DNA of 64,000 bases from Bifidobacterium sp. ESL0704 (GCF_029392075.1 NZ_CP113929.1:1798001-1862000); one strand, 5' to 3'. Numbered from the stretch's first letter, positions 20,035-29,878 are shown. Numbers and translations are program-made. The notes: generated by a model not told the origin, from the sequence alone.

Positions 20035-21258
20035 CTAGCCTTTGTGCGCAATGGGCTTCCATTGCGCCTTCGAGAAAATGGCCTGGAAGGAAATCGGCAC
20101 GTAGCTGGCCATGTAGATGGGGAAGCTCAGCACATAGGCCAAAAGCTCCTTGTTGGTGGCACCGATCTGGCCGCGTTCGGCAAACACCGTGAGCGCTGCC
20201 AGAAGCATCATTCCCAAGAGGCCCGTACCTGCGCCTGTCAGCCATCCGGACAACGAACCGAGCTGGCTTGACCATGGGACGAAACCGAATGCGGCGAAAA
20301 GCAGACCGAGCACCACGCGCAGGACGCTGAGCACCATAAACGGGCAGATCAGCATGGTGAAATCGACCGCTGAGAAATCGCGTTCGCGCACCGCACGCTT
20401 GATCAGCTGAGGACCGTAATAGCGGAACACCTGCAGGAAGCCTTTGCTCCAACGAAGCCGCTGCCGCCAGCTTTGCATAAACGAATCAGGCTGTTCGTCG
20501 TAGAGGATGGCGGTGCCGCAATAGCCGATACGGTCGCCGTGCAGCACGGAATCCATCGTGAATTCGAGGTCTTCGGTCAGCAGATGGAACTTCCAGCCGT
20601 TGTTGCGCTGCATCACCTCGCGCGAGAACATGAATCCGGTGCCGCCGACGTGGCAACTGGAGCCGAAAACCATACGGGAGTTGTTGAGGAACCGGGATTC
20701 ACGGATGAACCACAACGCGGAACCGGACGAGACCCAATTGTCGGAAAGGTTGGTGGAGTTGCGGTAGCTGGTCAGTATCTTGAAGCCTGATTGGAAGGCC
20801 TTGTTCATCTCCTCAAGATAGTGCTTGTCGAGCTTGTTGTCAGCGTCGAAAACGAAGAAAGCGTCATAGTCGTTGGCCACCCCCTTATCGATCATCGCAT
20901 TGAGCAGGTAGGTCAGCGCGTATCCTTTCCCGACCTGTTGCAGATCATGGCGTTCGACGACCTTGCATCCCATCGAGCGCACCACATCGGCGGTTTTGTC
21001 GGTGCAGTTGTCGGCGACCAGCCAGATATCGACAAGACGCGAGGGGTAGGTCTGCGCCCTGATGGAATCGATGAGATTCGGGATGACGTTTTCCTCGTTG
21101 CGTGCCGAAATCAGCACGGCATAACGCTTGTCCATCGGGGCTTCGGGAAACGTGATACGGTGATGGAACAATGAAGCGACAATGCAGATCGCTTGGTAGC
21201 CAAGACTCACAGCACCCAAAATAAACATCAGGATATCAAGGATATTAAGCAATACCAT
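20035..21258 (-). CDS. Membrane glycosyltransferase, GT2 family
   Basis: A processive-type family 2 glycosyltransferase with an N-terminal membrane span (5-28) and three or four C-terminal spans. Catalytic features: ISARNEENVIPNLIDSI (nucleotide-sugar binding), FVFDADN (DxD), LLTEDLEFTM (TED) and QRLRWSKG (the QxxRW product-binding motif). These resemble cellulose-, hyaluronan- or poly-N-acetylglucosamine-synthase-like enzymes, but the sugar is not predictable. AGGTGGC precedes the ATG, and only one base separates it from the stop of the AI-2E-family gene, so the two are co-translated. Confidence 0.9.
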   Translation of the reverse strand: MVLLNILDILMFILGAVSLGYQAICIVASLFHHRITFPEAPMDKRYAVLISARNEENVIPNLIDSIRAQTYPSRLVDIWLVADNCTDKTADVVRSMGCKVVERHDLQQVGKGYALTYLLNAMIDKGVANDYDAFFVFDADNKLDKHYLEEMNKAFQSGFKILTSYRNSTNLSDNWVSSGSALWFIRESRFLNNSRMVFGSSCHVGGTGFMFSREVMQRNNGWKFHLLTEDLEFTMDSVLHGDRIGYCGTAILYDEQPDSFMQSWRQRLRWSKGFLQVFRYYGPQLIKRAVRERDFSAVDFTMLICPFMVLSVLRVVLGLLFAAFGFVPWSSQLGSLSGWLTGAGTGLLGMMLLAALTVFAERGQIGATNKELLAYVLSFPIYMASYVPISFQAIFSKAQWKPIAHKG

Positions 21259-21259
21259 T

Positions 21260-22864
21260 TCAGCGCCACCTGCTTCTCGGGTTATCCGTCTTTTCTTCTT
21301 CCATGTTGCCTGTGACCACTCTACCCGGGGTAGCCCCCTTGCCTTTCGTCACAGGGTCCCCGCCTTTTGCATCGCGGGCGTCTTTGGCCGCCTCCTGCCG
21401 CAGCTCCTGAGTGTCGAAATCGCCGGAACCGTCCAAATCGCCGCCCTTGAGCGGCTTGCGTGTGGCGTTCCCAGAGCCGGAAAGCACCCCCTTGGGGATG
21501 GCGATGGTCTCGGACTCGTCGAGGTCATGGCCGGTTGATCTGGCATTGGACTCGGCCGAGATGCGATAGACCTCGTCGCGCAGGTTGCGCAGGCTGTCGT
21601 CGACGGGAACACGTGCGCTCGAGCCTTTGGCGGCACGCGGCATATGCTCGGCGACCGGCTGAACCACATGTTCGTTGAACGCCTCGGCCCCGGCGACGAC
21701 CTTAGATTTCTTGACCGGCTCCGGGTCGCTCATCAGCGGGGACTCCACCAGCTCGTAGCGCTTGGTATACACCTTGAACAGGGCCTGCAGGCTGGCGGTG
21801 ATGGGCAGGGCGAGGAACGCGCCGAGCGCACCGAACACCGCCCCCAGGACCAATACCGACAAGAAGGCGATGGCCGGATTCAGGTCCATCGTGCGCTGCG
21901 AGACCTTGGGAGAGATGATGAGGTTCTCGATCTGCTGGTAGATGATGATGAAAACGACCACGGCCACCCCGTAGAGGAAGCCGCGCGAGGACCATGCGAA
22001 GATCACCGGCAGCGCGCCGCCGATATAGGTGCCGATGGTCGGCACGAACTGCGAGACGATGCCGCAGAACAGGGCCAACGGCAGCCAGTTGGGCACCTTG
22101 ATGGCCATCAGGAATATCGAAGTGAAGAAGGCGTTGAACGCGGCGAGAATCGTACGTGAGAAAAGGAAACCGGAAATCTGGTCCTGCACGATGGTCCAAG
22201 CCAGCAGAAAGCGACGCTGCGCCACAGGGCCCAGCCACTGGCAAAGGCTCCTGCGCATCTTGGGGCCGGCGGCGGAGACATAATAGGTGACCATCACAAT
22301 AGTCAGCACGTTGAGCAGTGCGCTGAACACACCCATGGTGGTGCTCAATGCCTGCCCGGCGAAATCGGTGACCCATGAGGTCTGCACATTCTTGGCGATC
22401 TCACTGCCCAAATTGGATATCTTGGGAAGCTTGAAATCGGTATATTGGGCCACAAGATGCTGCGCCTGTGCGTAGAGATCGGGAATGCCCCTGAGCATCG
22501 AGATCATCTGCACGACGAACATGTTGCCGAACAGCCCCAACAAGGCAAGCACGATAACGATAAGGCCCACCAGGCATACGGCTGCCGCGGCCCCTCGTTT
22601 CCATCCGTGACGCACGAGGCGGACGACCAAGGGTTCCATGGCGAGCGCCACAAAAACCGAAATGACGATGTCGAGGACGATGAACGCGACCTTGCTCCAG
22701 GACCTGAAGAGGAAGATACAGACGAACACCGCTATCGCGGTATACAGCAGGGCACGCCCCCACCAATCCGGAGGCCTGCGGGAATCACCCTTCTGCGGGA
22801 ACACCGACGCAAAATCTATCTTCTGGCTTTCGGCACCGTCGGCCTTTTGTCCACGTTCTTTCAT
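21260..22864 (-). CDS. AI-2E family transporter (TerC/PerM-like permease)
   Basis: An inner-membrane protein with seven or eight spans. The family core is recognisable: an N-terminal pair around YTAIAVFVCIFLFRSW, then IPNWLPLALFCGIVSQFVPTIGTYIGG and FLSVLVLGAVFGALGAFLALP. The last 160 residues form a charged cytoplasmic tail without recognised domains. Proteins of this family export small molecules or ions; the name AI-2E does not imply AI-2 here. ATG 22864 fits GGATTG spacing better than the upstream TTG 22873. It is the first gene of the minus-strand cluster running down to DUF3180, divergent from the next glycosyltransferase. Confidence 0.9.
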   Translation of the reverse strand: MKERGQKADGAESQKIDFASVFPQKGDSRRPPDWWGRALLYTAIAVFVCIFLFRSWSKVAFIVLDIVISVFVALAMEPLVVRLVRHGWKRGAAAAVCLVGLIVIVLALLGLFGNMFVVQMISMLRGIPDLYAQAQHLVAQYTDFKLPKISNLGSEIAKNVQTSWVTDFAGQALSTTMGVFSALLNVLTIVMVTYYVSAAGPKMRRSLCQWLGPVAQRRFLLAWTIVQDQISGFLFSRTILAAFNAFFTSIFLMAIKVPNWLPLALFCGIVSQFVPTIGTYIGGALPVIFAWSSRGFLYGVAVVVFIIIYQQIENLIISPKVSQRTMDLNPAIAFLSVLVLGAVFGALGAFLALPITASLQALFKVYTKRYELVESPLMSDPEPVKKSKVVAGAEAFNEHVVQPVAEHMPRAAKGSSARVPVDDSLRNLRDEVYRISAESNARSTGHDLDESETIAIPKGVLSGSGNATRKPLKGGDLDGSGDFDTQELRQEAAKDARDAKGGDPVTKGKGATPGRVVTGNMEEEKTDNPRSRWR

Positions 22865-22920
22865 GATCTTCAATCCTACCCCGCCCCATGTGTAGACGAC
22901 TGGGAATATCCTGTTATATT

Positions 22921-23796
22921 ATGATAAGAATATCCATTGTGATACCTGCGTACAACGAACAGGACCGCATCGTCAACTGTCTGGCGAATGCGGTGTGTCA
23001 ATCCGTTGCACCCTACGAAATCATTGTCGTTGACAATAAGTCAACCGATCGAACCTGCGAACTTGTGCAACGATTTATTGACCAACAGTCTAATCCATCG
23101 CTGATCAAATTGGTCCATCAGGATAACGAACAGGGGCTCGTCCCCACGCGTAATTTCGGTTTCTCCGTGGCGAGCGGCGACGTATACGGCCGCGTCGATG
23201 CGGACTGCATGCTCAAACCCGACTGGGTCAAGGTCGTCACCGACATCTTCGAGCGAGACCCCGACGCCATGGGCGCCACGGGCCCTGCGGTCTATTACGA
23301 CATGCCTGCAGGGCGCCTTGGCCTGAAAGGCGATGACAAGGTACGCAAGATCACCTATCGCGCCGACAATGGCAAGGTGCTGCTGTTCGGCTCCAACATG
23401 GCGGTTCGAGCCAGCGCCTGGGAGAAAATCAAGGACAAGGTGTGCCGCGACAAACCCGATATCATGCACGAGGACATCGATATCTCCCTGCATCTGCTCG
23501 ACCAGGGGCTGAAAACCGTCTACTGCGAAAAGATGATCACCGGGGTCAGCGCACGTCGTATGGATTCCTCCTTCTCCTCATTCCGCAAGTACATGCAGCG
23601 TTTCCAGAACACGTTCGACGCCCATCCGAACCATACGCGGGCGCACGATACCGAACGCACGCTGTACGTGCTCTATCCGGCGGTGCGCGTCTTCTATCCG
23701 GTCTACCAGAAATACCTCAATCACAGATGCGTCAATCCGGCTCGACGCATCTGGAGCCGCGAACAGCACAAATTGGGCAGTCGGCCGCTCAATTAA
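22921..23796 (+). CDS. GT2 family glycosyltransferase
   Basis: A soluble GT-A fold family 2 glycosyltransferase of about 291 residues. It has the typical opening ISIVIPAYNEQDRIVNCL, VVDNKSTDRT, a DxD-type site GRVDADCMLKPDW and the acceptor-side motif HEDIDISLHLLDQG. No membrane helix is evident. It probably adds a sugar to a wall or exopolysaccharide intermediate; donor unknown. ATG 22921 aligns with the family start, while the ATG at 22888 adds 11 residues of no similarity. TATATT ends two bases before the start and no ribosome binding site is seen, so a leaderless transcript is possible. Confidence 0.88.
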   Translation: MIRISIVIPAYNEQDRIVNCLANAVCQSVAPYEIIVVDNKSTDRTCELVQRFIDQQSNPSLIKLVHQDNEQGLVPTRNFGFSVASGDVYGRVDADCMLKPDWVKVVTDIFERDPDAMGATGPAVYYDMPAGRLGLKGDDKVRKITYRADNGKVLLFGSNMAVRASAWEKIKDKVCRDKPDIMHEDIDISLHLLDQGLKTVYCEKMITGVSARRMDSSFSSFRKYMQRFQNTFDAHPNHTRAHDTERTLYVLYPAVRVFYPVYQKYLNHRCVNPARRIWSREQHKLGSRPLN

Positions 23797-23860
23797 AGTA
23801 TTCCTGCAATGAAATCGAAACAGTTCGGTTTCAAGGTGTAGACTGTACATTTGTATCACA

Positions 23861-23909
23861 GATCGCTGTTGTCGCGTCAGAAGATTTTCCTCCCGCGACA
23901 ACAGCGATC
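23861..23909. promoter_or_regulatory. 16-bp perfect inverted repeat upstream of mgtC
   Basis: GATCGCTGTTGTCGCG at 23861-23876 is repeated in reverse complement at 23894-23909, with a 17-base loop. It lies 44 bases before the mgtC start with no U tract after it. It may be an operator, an attenuator stem or a terminator of the upstream gene. Confidence 0.6.
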
Positions 23910-23952
23910 ATGCAGATGCCGACGGATCGTATACCAAAGACGGAGAGTGCAA

Positions 23953-24675
23953 ATGGAAACGCAACTGGTTGCGTGGGGCTGGCAGGCCCTGTATCTTTTC
24001 GAGGCATTGGTTTTATCGACTTCCATCGGCCTTGAGCGGCAGGCCAAACACAAGGACGCCGGAACACGAACCCACGCCTTGGTGGGCGTCGGCTCGGCGT
24101 TGTTCGTCATCATCAGCAAATACGGCTTCCTGGACGTGCTCACGGCCTCCCCCAACATCCGTGTGGATGCGGCTCGCGTGGCCGCCCAGATCGTCTCCGG
24201 CATCGGCTTCATCGGCGCCGGCGTCGTGTTCACCCAACGTTCCCACGTACGAGGCCTGACCACGGCCGCCTCCATCTGGATGACCGCGGCCATCGGCTCG
24301 GCGTGCGGGGCAGGCCAGTTTGTGCCGGCACTGACCTGCACAATCCTTTATTTCCTGGCGGTGACGCTGTTGCCCTTCCTCACCAGGCTGATCGCGCCCG
24401 GCATCGGAAACGACGACATCCTGCGTCTGAGATACCGCGACGGACACGGCATCTTACGTTCGATTCTTTCGGTCTGCGCCCAGCACGGGGTCTCCGTCGA
24501 AGGATTTTCAACCAGAAAATCCAAAAACGAGGACGAGGAGGAAGATCCCGGCAGCCGTGGCCATGTGGTCTCCGCCGACCTCGAAGTACGCGGACGCGAC
24601 AGCAGGGAGCTCATCGGCGACCTGAGCAATATCGACGGAGTGATTTCCGTCACAAGAATCAACAATAACGACTGA
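23953..24675 (+). CDS. MgtC/SapB family membrane protein
   Basis: A 240-residue protein with four or five N-terminal membrane spans and a cytoplasmic ACT-like C-terminal domain. Family motifs: STSIGLERQAKHKDAGTRTHALVG (the conserved E-R region) and RVAAQIVSGIGFIGAGVVF, then GLTTAASIWMTAAIG. MgtC proteins support growth at low magnesium and modulate the F-type ATPase in several bacteria; in this organism the role is inferred. The start ATG 23953 follows GGAGAG by about six bases. Codons further upstream in the frame lie in the inverted-repeat leader and have no similarity. Confidence 0.93.
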   Translation: METQLVAWGWQALYLFEALVLSTSIGLERQAKHKDAGTRTHALVGVGSALFVIISKYGFLDVLTASPNIRVDAARVAAQIVSGIGFIGAGVVFTQRSHVRGLTTAASIWMTAAIGSACGAGQFVPALTCTILYFLAVTLLPFLTRLIAPGIGNDDILRLRYRDGHGILRSILSVCAQHGVSVEGFSTRKSKNEDEEEDPGSRGHVVSADLEVRGRDSRELIGDLSNIDGVISVTRINNND

Positions 24676-24804
24676 TTCATTGCCGATAATCCCCTTTTTA
24701 GGGCATCTTTACGGGAATTCAGCGATTACTGCAATGGGTTAATATCGGACAGATGCTATATTGGGTACGTTCGTCTGATTACTAAAGAGTTTCGAGAGGT
24801 CAGG

Positions 24805-25782
24805 TTGAGTATGCCAAATCAACAGGGGCTCCTGTTGCGCGATGATCTGAAACGCGTGGTGGAGACGTTGCACTCCGAAGAGGACAATGTCACTCCGTAT
24901 CGCGAGGATTACCGCCACTTGCTTGATAACCATGGCAAGATGATCCGGGCTTCTGTGGTATTGCTGTTCTCCTATGCCACGCAACCAGACAGCCCGCAAC
25001 CCGCAAGCAAAGACGTGGTCACAGGAGCGGCCGCCATCGAGATGCTGCATCTGGCCACCTTGGTGCACGACGACGTGCTTGACAACGCCTCGGTGCGACG
25101 CAACCAGCCGACGGTGCAAACGATACGTGGCAACAAGGCCGCGATTTATCTTGGCGACCTCATCCTTTCGCGCTATATGGAAATCATGTCCATCATCTCT
25201 CCGGACAAGGCCTTCATCTCCGAGCAGGCCCACACCGTCAACGAGATCGTATCCGGCGATTTGCTGCAGGAATGTGCGCGACACGACACCAGCACCACCA
25301 AGGAATACTATGAACGGGCCATCGCCGGCAAAACAGCGGCGCTTTTCCGCCTAGCCGCACTCACCGGCATCAAACTGAGCGTCAGCGAGTCCTCGCAGCT
25401 GTCTCTGGACCAAGCCAAGACATTCGGTTTGCATTTGGGTATGGCTTTCCAGATTCTCGATGACGTGGAGGACTTCAACGTCGCGCACGACACCGGCAAG
25501 CCGAAGCTTGAAGACATCCGCGACGGCATCTACACACTGCCCGTCATCCTGGCGCTTGCGGACGATTCCTCGTTTGCGGATATCATCAAACTCGAAGATC
25601 CGCTGCAGGTGCTCGACTATTTCAAGGTCCACCCGCAGTTCATCAAAGGCGCCAAAGACGAGGCGCTCAGGCATTTGCAAATCTCAAAGGCCGTGATTAC
25701 GGACAACACCTACCCGTCGATCAACGCGGGCACCGCCAAGGCGCTGACCAATGTCATCGACAGGCTCATCAAGACAATCTGA
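24805..25782 (+). CDS. Polyprenyl (all-trans) diphosphate synthase
   Basis: Condenses isopentenyl diphosphate onto an allylic primer to make a C30-C45 chain. The two aspartate-rich motifs are present in shortened form, HDDVLDNASVRRNQPTV (first) and FQILDDVEDF (second), with GDLILSRYME and the LxxLIK end of the family. At 325 residues it fits long-chain synthases that feed menaquinone side chains more than short-chain GGPP synthases. TTG 24805 or ATG 24811 can be the start (GAGAGGT upstream). Together with menA at 50.2 kb and the adjacent cyd cluster, a role in quinone synthesis is likely but inferred. Confidence 0.88.
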   Translation: MSMPNQQGLLLRDDLKRVVETLHSEEDNVTPYREDYRHLLDNHGKMIRASVVLLFSYATQPDSPQPASKDVVTGAAAIEMLHLATLVHDDVLDNASVRRNQPTVQTIRGNKAAIYLGDLILSRYMEIMSIISPDKAFISEQAHTVNEIVSGDLLQECARHDTSTTKEYYERAIAGKTAALFRLAALTGIKLSVSESSQLSLDQAKTFGLHLGMAFQILDDVEDFNVAHDTGKPKLEDIRDGIYTLPVILALADDSSFADIIKLEDPLQVLDYFKVHPQFIKGAKDEALRHLQISKAVITDNTYPSINAGTAKALTNVIDRLIKTI

Positions 25783-25824
25783 ATCCGCGAGCAAACCGAT
25801 ATAAACAGAACATAGACAATAATT

Positions 25825-25859
25825 GACGGGCAGAGGCTTATGCAAGCCGTCTGCCCGTC
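25825..25859. terminator. Terminator between convergent prenyl synthase and cydC
   Basis: GACGGGCAGAGGCTT pairs with AAGCCGTCTGCCCGTC in an almost perfect stem with a tiny loop. It is flanked by AT-rich sequence on both sides and is probably bidirectional. Confidence 0.75.
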
Positions 25860-25933
25860 AATCTATATCGTCGCATATCGCCGGATGTTGCTCTTGTGAC
25901 CGGCCATTGCCGGACTTCTCGTTGTTCTTACCT

Positions 25934-27817
25934 TCAGCGCACTGTTTCCAGCTCGCCGACGTCCATGCGGTAGAGCTCGCGGAAACGCTCGTTGGTGCGG
26001 TAGAGCTCGGTGGGGGCGCCCTGCATGGCGATTTTGCCGTTGTCGAGGAAGATGACCTTGTCGGACTGTTCCAGACCTTGCAGATGGTGGGTGACCCAGA
26101 GCATCGTGCGCTCGCCTGCTGCGGAGAAAATCATCGACATCAGCTCACGCTCGGTAACCGGGTCGAGGCCGATGGTAGGCTCATCCAGCAGGATCACCGG
26201 CGTATCCTTCAAGACGATACGTGCAAGTGCGATGCGCTGGCGCTGGCCGCCGGAGAATCGCTGGCCGGCTTCATTCACGGACGTGCCTATGCCATCGGGA
26301 AGAGCCGCGACCGTCTCATCAAGCTGCACGGCCTTGAGCGCCGCCCATACGTCCTCATCGGTGGCGTCGGGTGCGCCCAGACGCACGTTCTGCGCGATGG
26401 TGGAGTTGAAAAGGAACGCCTGCTGGTTCAGGTAGCCGAAGATGCGGGCACGTTCGTCCTGCAACGCCGCGACGGGAATGCCGTTGATAGTGATGCTGCC
26501 CTGCTGAGGGACCAGATCGCCCAGCAACAGCTGGAGAATCGTGGTTTTGCCTTCGCCGCTGGGGCCAAGCAGCGCCACCTTTTCACCTGCCTTGATATGC
26601 AGGGTGAAATCGTCAAGCAACGTCGGCTGGCCGGGGCCATAGGCGAAGGTGACATGGTCGAAATCGATCGCCTCGATCGGGCCGCTGAGCTTGCGCTGCT
26701 CGACCGGTTCCGCTTGACGAGACTCGACACGATCGGTCAGGTCATTCAGGTGTTCGAGCGAATCGCTGTACAGCGGCACTTCGGCGGCGGCCTGGGCCAC
26801 GTTGATGAAGCAGTCGACGAGCGGGAAGACCGCAAGCACGATGGAAGCGGACCAATCGGCGACGGACTTGGAACCGGTCATCGTCATTGCCGCACCGACC
26901 ATCAGGCCGATGGCGATGATGCCGAAAACAACCTGGATGGCGAAGTTGCGCCAGCGTTCGAAGGTCTTCTGCTGGTCCTTGCTCTCCTGGATGCGCCGAT
27001 ACTCCTCGGCTCCGATGGAGACGAAATCCTTGTCCTTGTGGGTGATGACCCAGTCGCTCAGGCCGAGGTAGCTTTCGGTGACCTTGGTGTATTCCTGAGC
27101 CTGCTGCTGCTTCTCCAACGCGAAATGACCGGTCGAGAAACTCAGCGAAACCAACGGGATGAGAATCAGGACCAACGCCAGCATCAGGAAGAGCAACAGC
27201 GAGGAGACCCACGAGAAGACGCCCATGGCTATGGTGACGATAATCCAAAGGATATAGGCCACTACGGTCGGGAAGATGGTGCGCAGGTAGAAGTTCTCAA
27301 GGTGGTCGAGATCGTCCGCCAGAAGGCTCAGAACGCTTCCTGTGCGCTCGTGCTCGTTGAGGAAGGCGGCGTCTTTGGAAAGTGTGCGGTAGAGCTGTAC
27401 GCGCAGCTTGGAGATGACGTGAAGCACCCAGTCGTGGCTTTTGAGCTGTTCGACGTATTTGAAGACGGGCCTACCGATGCCGAAGGCACGGGTCAGGACG
27501 ATCGGCACATAGACCAGAAGGATGTTATAGGGCATGCGCGCCGAACGGTTGATGAGGTAACCGGCGGTGAACATCAGGGCCGCAGCGCAGACGAACGTCA
27601 TGGACCCCAAGAAGAAGATCAGAGCGAGCTTACGCTTGTTTTCCCTCAAGTACGGCCAGAACCAATGGTCGTTGTCCCAGATCTTGAGGTAGTCGCGTAG
27701 CGTGGTCTTTCCGCCTTGTGCCGCCGTGGCCGTAGCTGCAGGATGCATGGCTGCTGTCGATGCGTCGATGTTGTTCATTTCGTTGCCGTTCTTGCTGCCG
27801 CTTTTTGATGGGTTCAT
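25934..27817 (-). CDS. cydC: Thiol reductant ABC exporter subunit CydC
   Basis: One half of the CydDC exporter, which moves glutathione/cysteine (and binds haem) for cytochrome bd assembly. Six membrane spans occupy residues about 45-320 (first LALIFFLGSMTFVCAAALMF). The ATPase domain carries Walker A GPSGEGKTTIL, signature FSGGQRQRIALARI and Walker B VILLDEPTIGLD. ATG 27817 starts 20 bases after the cydD stop and gives 627 residues. In-frame codons upstream overlap cydD. No strong ribosome binding site is present. It is the last gene of the ndh-cyd cluster. Confidence 0.93.
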   Translation of the reverse strand: MNPSKSGSKNGNEMNNIDASTAAMHPAATATAAQGGKTTLRDYLKIWDNDHWFWPYLRENKRKLALIFFLGSMTFVCAAALMFTAGYLINRSARMPYNILLVYVPIVLTRAFGIGRPVFKYVEQLKSHDWVLHVISKLRVQLYRTLSKDAAFLNEHERTGSVLSLLADDLDHLENFYLRTIFPTVVAYILWIIVTIAMGVFSWVSSLLLFLMLALVLILIPLVSLSFSTGHFALEKQQQAQEYTKVTESYLGLSDWVITHKDKDFVSIGAEEYRRIQESKDQQKTFERWRNFAIQVVFGIIAIGLMVGAAMTMTGSKSVADWSASIVLAVFPLVDCFINVAQAAAEVPLYSDSLEHLNDLTDRVESRQAEPVEQRKLSGPIEAIDFDHVTFAYGPGQPTLLDDFTLHIKAGEKVALLGPSGEGKTTILQLLLGDLVPQQGSITINGIPVAALQDERARIFGYLNQQAFLFNSTIAQNVRLGAPDATDEDVWAALKAVQLDETVAALPDGIGTSVNEAGQRFSGGQRQRIALARIVLKDTPVILLDEPTIGLDPVTERELMSMIFSAAGERTMLWVTHHLQGLEQSDKVIFLDNGKIAMQGAPTELYRTNERFRELYRMDVGELETVR

Positions 27818-27836
27818 ACTTGATGCCGTAAGCTTC

Positions 27837-29741
27837 TCAGTCGAGGTATTGGCCAATCTGGTTGCCTCCCATCTCGCTGATGAGGCGGTCGAGGGGACCA
27901 CCGGAGCCGATGAGTTCTTTTGGTGAGCCGGATTCGACCACCTTGCCCTTGTCGAGCACCAGCACCTGATCGACGTTGGCGAGCCAGTGCAGGCGGTGCG
28001 TGGCCAGGATGACCAAGTGGTTGTCCATAATCGGCAGCAAGGTCTTTTTCAAGTCATATTCGGTTTCGATATCGAGGTGTGCGGTGGGCTCGTCAAAAAG
28101 CAGGACCTCACGCGACTTGTCGAGCAGGACCCGGGCAAGCGCGATGCGCTGGGCCTGGCCACCGCTGATGCCTCGGTTGCCCTCCCCTATTAAGGTGCCT
28201 AACCCATCGGCAAGTTCATCCAACCACTGGTCGAGCCCGGCTTCGTGCGCGGCCGCCCGGACGTCCTGCTCGCTGGCGTCGTTGACGTAGAAACGGATGT
28301 TGTCGGCGATCGATCCATTGAAGATATAAGGCGTCTGGGGAATATAGCTGATGTGGCGCTGCCAGGCCACGGCATTGAAGTTCTTGAGCGGCCTGCCGTC
28401 AAGTTCGATGGACCCTGCATAAGGGCTATTGAATCCGGCGAGCAGATTGACCAGTGTCGATTTGCCGGCACCGGATTTGCCGATGACGGCGATTTTGCCG
28501 TACCCCTTGAGGTCCATCGAAAGATGGTGCAACGCATCCGGCTGGACGGCTGCTTGGGTTTCGGAAGTGTCGGTTTCGGCTTGAGCCGGATTTGCGTCTT
28601 GATCGCTGTCGCCCTCACGCTGCTGTTCCACAGCGTTCATCGCGACATTGTGACTTGCCATGCTCTGGCCCTCGTCCTCGCCTTTCGGCTTGCTGCCGGC
28701 AGGATAGGCAAAGTCGACATCTTCGAGTTTGAGTTCGCTGTCGGCCTTCCAGCCGTCCCATTCGGTTTCGGTGTCTTGCGGCGTTTCCGGGCTGTCGATG
28801 AAGCTCATGATGTCGTGCAGGGCGTTCTTGCCGTCGAGCGTGGCGTGGTAGTTGTCGCCGAACTGGCGCACGGGCAGGAAATAGTCGGGAGCCATGATCA
28901 GCGCGAACATGGCCGGGAAAAGCGGCATGGTGCCGTTGACCAGCCTCAGACCAAGGAAAACCGCCATGATGGCGATGCCGAGCGTGGTGAACCAGTCAAG
29001 AGCGAAGGTCGAGGTCATGGCCACTTTGAGCACGTCGATGGTACGCTTGCGGAAGCGTTCGCTGACGCTGTAGATCTCGCCTTCGTATTCCTTGTCGACA
29101 CCGAGCATTTTCAAGGTCGGCAGACCGAGGATGCTGTCGACGAATTTGGTGTTGAGAATATTGAATTGGTCATACTGTTTGTTGGAACGGTCGCGTGCGG
29201 CCAGTCCCAGAATGACCATGAAGAAAATAATCAGAGGATACATCAGCAGCAGAACCAGGCCACTGACCCAATCCTGCCACCAGACGGCAATCAGGATGAC
29301 CAGCGAGATCAGCATCATGTCGGTCATCTTCGGCAGAAGAATCTCGATATAGTGTTCGACCTGATCGAGGCCGTCAATCAGCATCGTCACCGTTGAGCCG
29401 GTGCCGCGTGAGGCCAAAGCCGATGGCCCCAGCCTGAAGATCTTGTGTTGCAGCTGCGGACGAATCTGCCCGGCCACGTATTTGCCGTACTTGCTGGAAA
29501 TGTGTTGCTTGGCCACATCACACAGATGACGCAGCGCATAGAAGGCAATGAATTCCAAAGACGGACCTATGAGGGTGGAAACCGCGTGGAGCTTCCATAT
29601 CTCCACCAGCCCCCGAGCCAAACCATGGGCCTGCCCGACGATGGACAACGCCTGCACCAACGAAAGCAGGGCCAAAAGCCCCATACGTTGCCGCACCCCG
29701 TCAAATCTGAATAGACTTTTATCGATCACGACCAGTCCCAA
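27837..29741 (-). CDS. cydD: Thiol reductant ABC exporter subunit CydD
   Basis: Partner of CydC: a membrane ABC exporter half with six spans (about 22-300), then an ATPase with Walker A GKSGAGKSTLVNLL, signature ISGGQAQRIALARVLL and Walker B LLFDEPTAHLD. A 70-residue low-complexity insert (residues about 345-415, Gln/Asp/Glu-rich) separates the membrane and nucleotide-binding domains and is longer than usual. The start is read as TTG 29741 with a weak upstream signal. GTG at 29729 is an alternative. A long hairpin separates it from cydB. Confidence 0.92.
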   Translation of the reverse strand: MGLVVIDKSLFRFDGVRQRMGLLALLSLVQALSIVGQAHGLARGLVEIWKLHAVSTLIGPSLEFIAFYALRHLCDVAKQHISSKYGKYVAGQIRPQLQHKIFRLGPSALASRGTGSTVTMLIDGLDQVEHYIEILLPKMTDMMLISLVILIAVWWQDWVSGLVLLLMYPLIIFFMVILGLAARDRSNKQYDQFNILNTKFVDSILGLPTLKMLGVDKEYEGEIYSVSERFRKRTIDVLKVAMTSTFALDWFTTLGIAIMAVFLGLRLVNGTMPLFPAMFALIMAPDYFLPVRQFGDNYHATLDGKNALHDIMSFIDSPETPQDTETEWDGWKADSELKLEDVDFAYPAGSKPKGEDEGQSMASHNVAMNAVEQQREGDSDQDANPAQAETDTSETQAAVQPDALHHLSMDLKGYGKIAVIGKSGAGKSTLVNLLAGFNSPYAGSIELDGRPLKNFNAVAWQRHISYIPQTPYIFNGSIADNIRFYVNDASEQDVRAAAHEAGLDQWLDELADGLGTLIGEGNRGISGGQAQRIALARVLLDKSREVLLFDEPTAHLDIETEYDLKKTLLPIMDNHLVILATHRLHWLANVDQVLVLDKGKVVESGSPKELIGSGGPLDRLISEMGGNQIGQYLD

Positions 29742-29771
29742 CTACTAACGAATATTCCTAAGACAAAGAAA

Positions 29772-29838
29772 GCCCGATACTCCCCCGCACCAATGAATAT
29801 TATTGCACATTCATCGCTGCGGGATAAGAGTATCGGGC
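29772..29838 (-). terminator. Long hairpin between cydB and cydD
   Basis: GCCCGATACTC pairs with GAGTATCGGGC, with inner CCCGC/GCGGG and ATGAAT/ATTCAT pairing. Followed on the minus strand by TTTCTTTG. It may terminate or attenuate cydAB transcription before cydDC. Confidence 0.7.
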
Positions 29839-29878
29839 ATTGAGCTAACTTTCAATCGAAAGAGCGAACATCAGTCCG

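Noticed and set aside
25823..27700. Long plus-strand frame of more than 600 codons antisense to cydC.
   Set aside because: The minus strand has all ABC exporter motifs; the antisense product resembles no family and begins inside the terminator.
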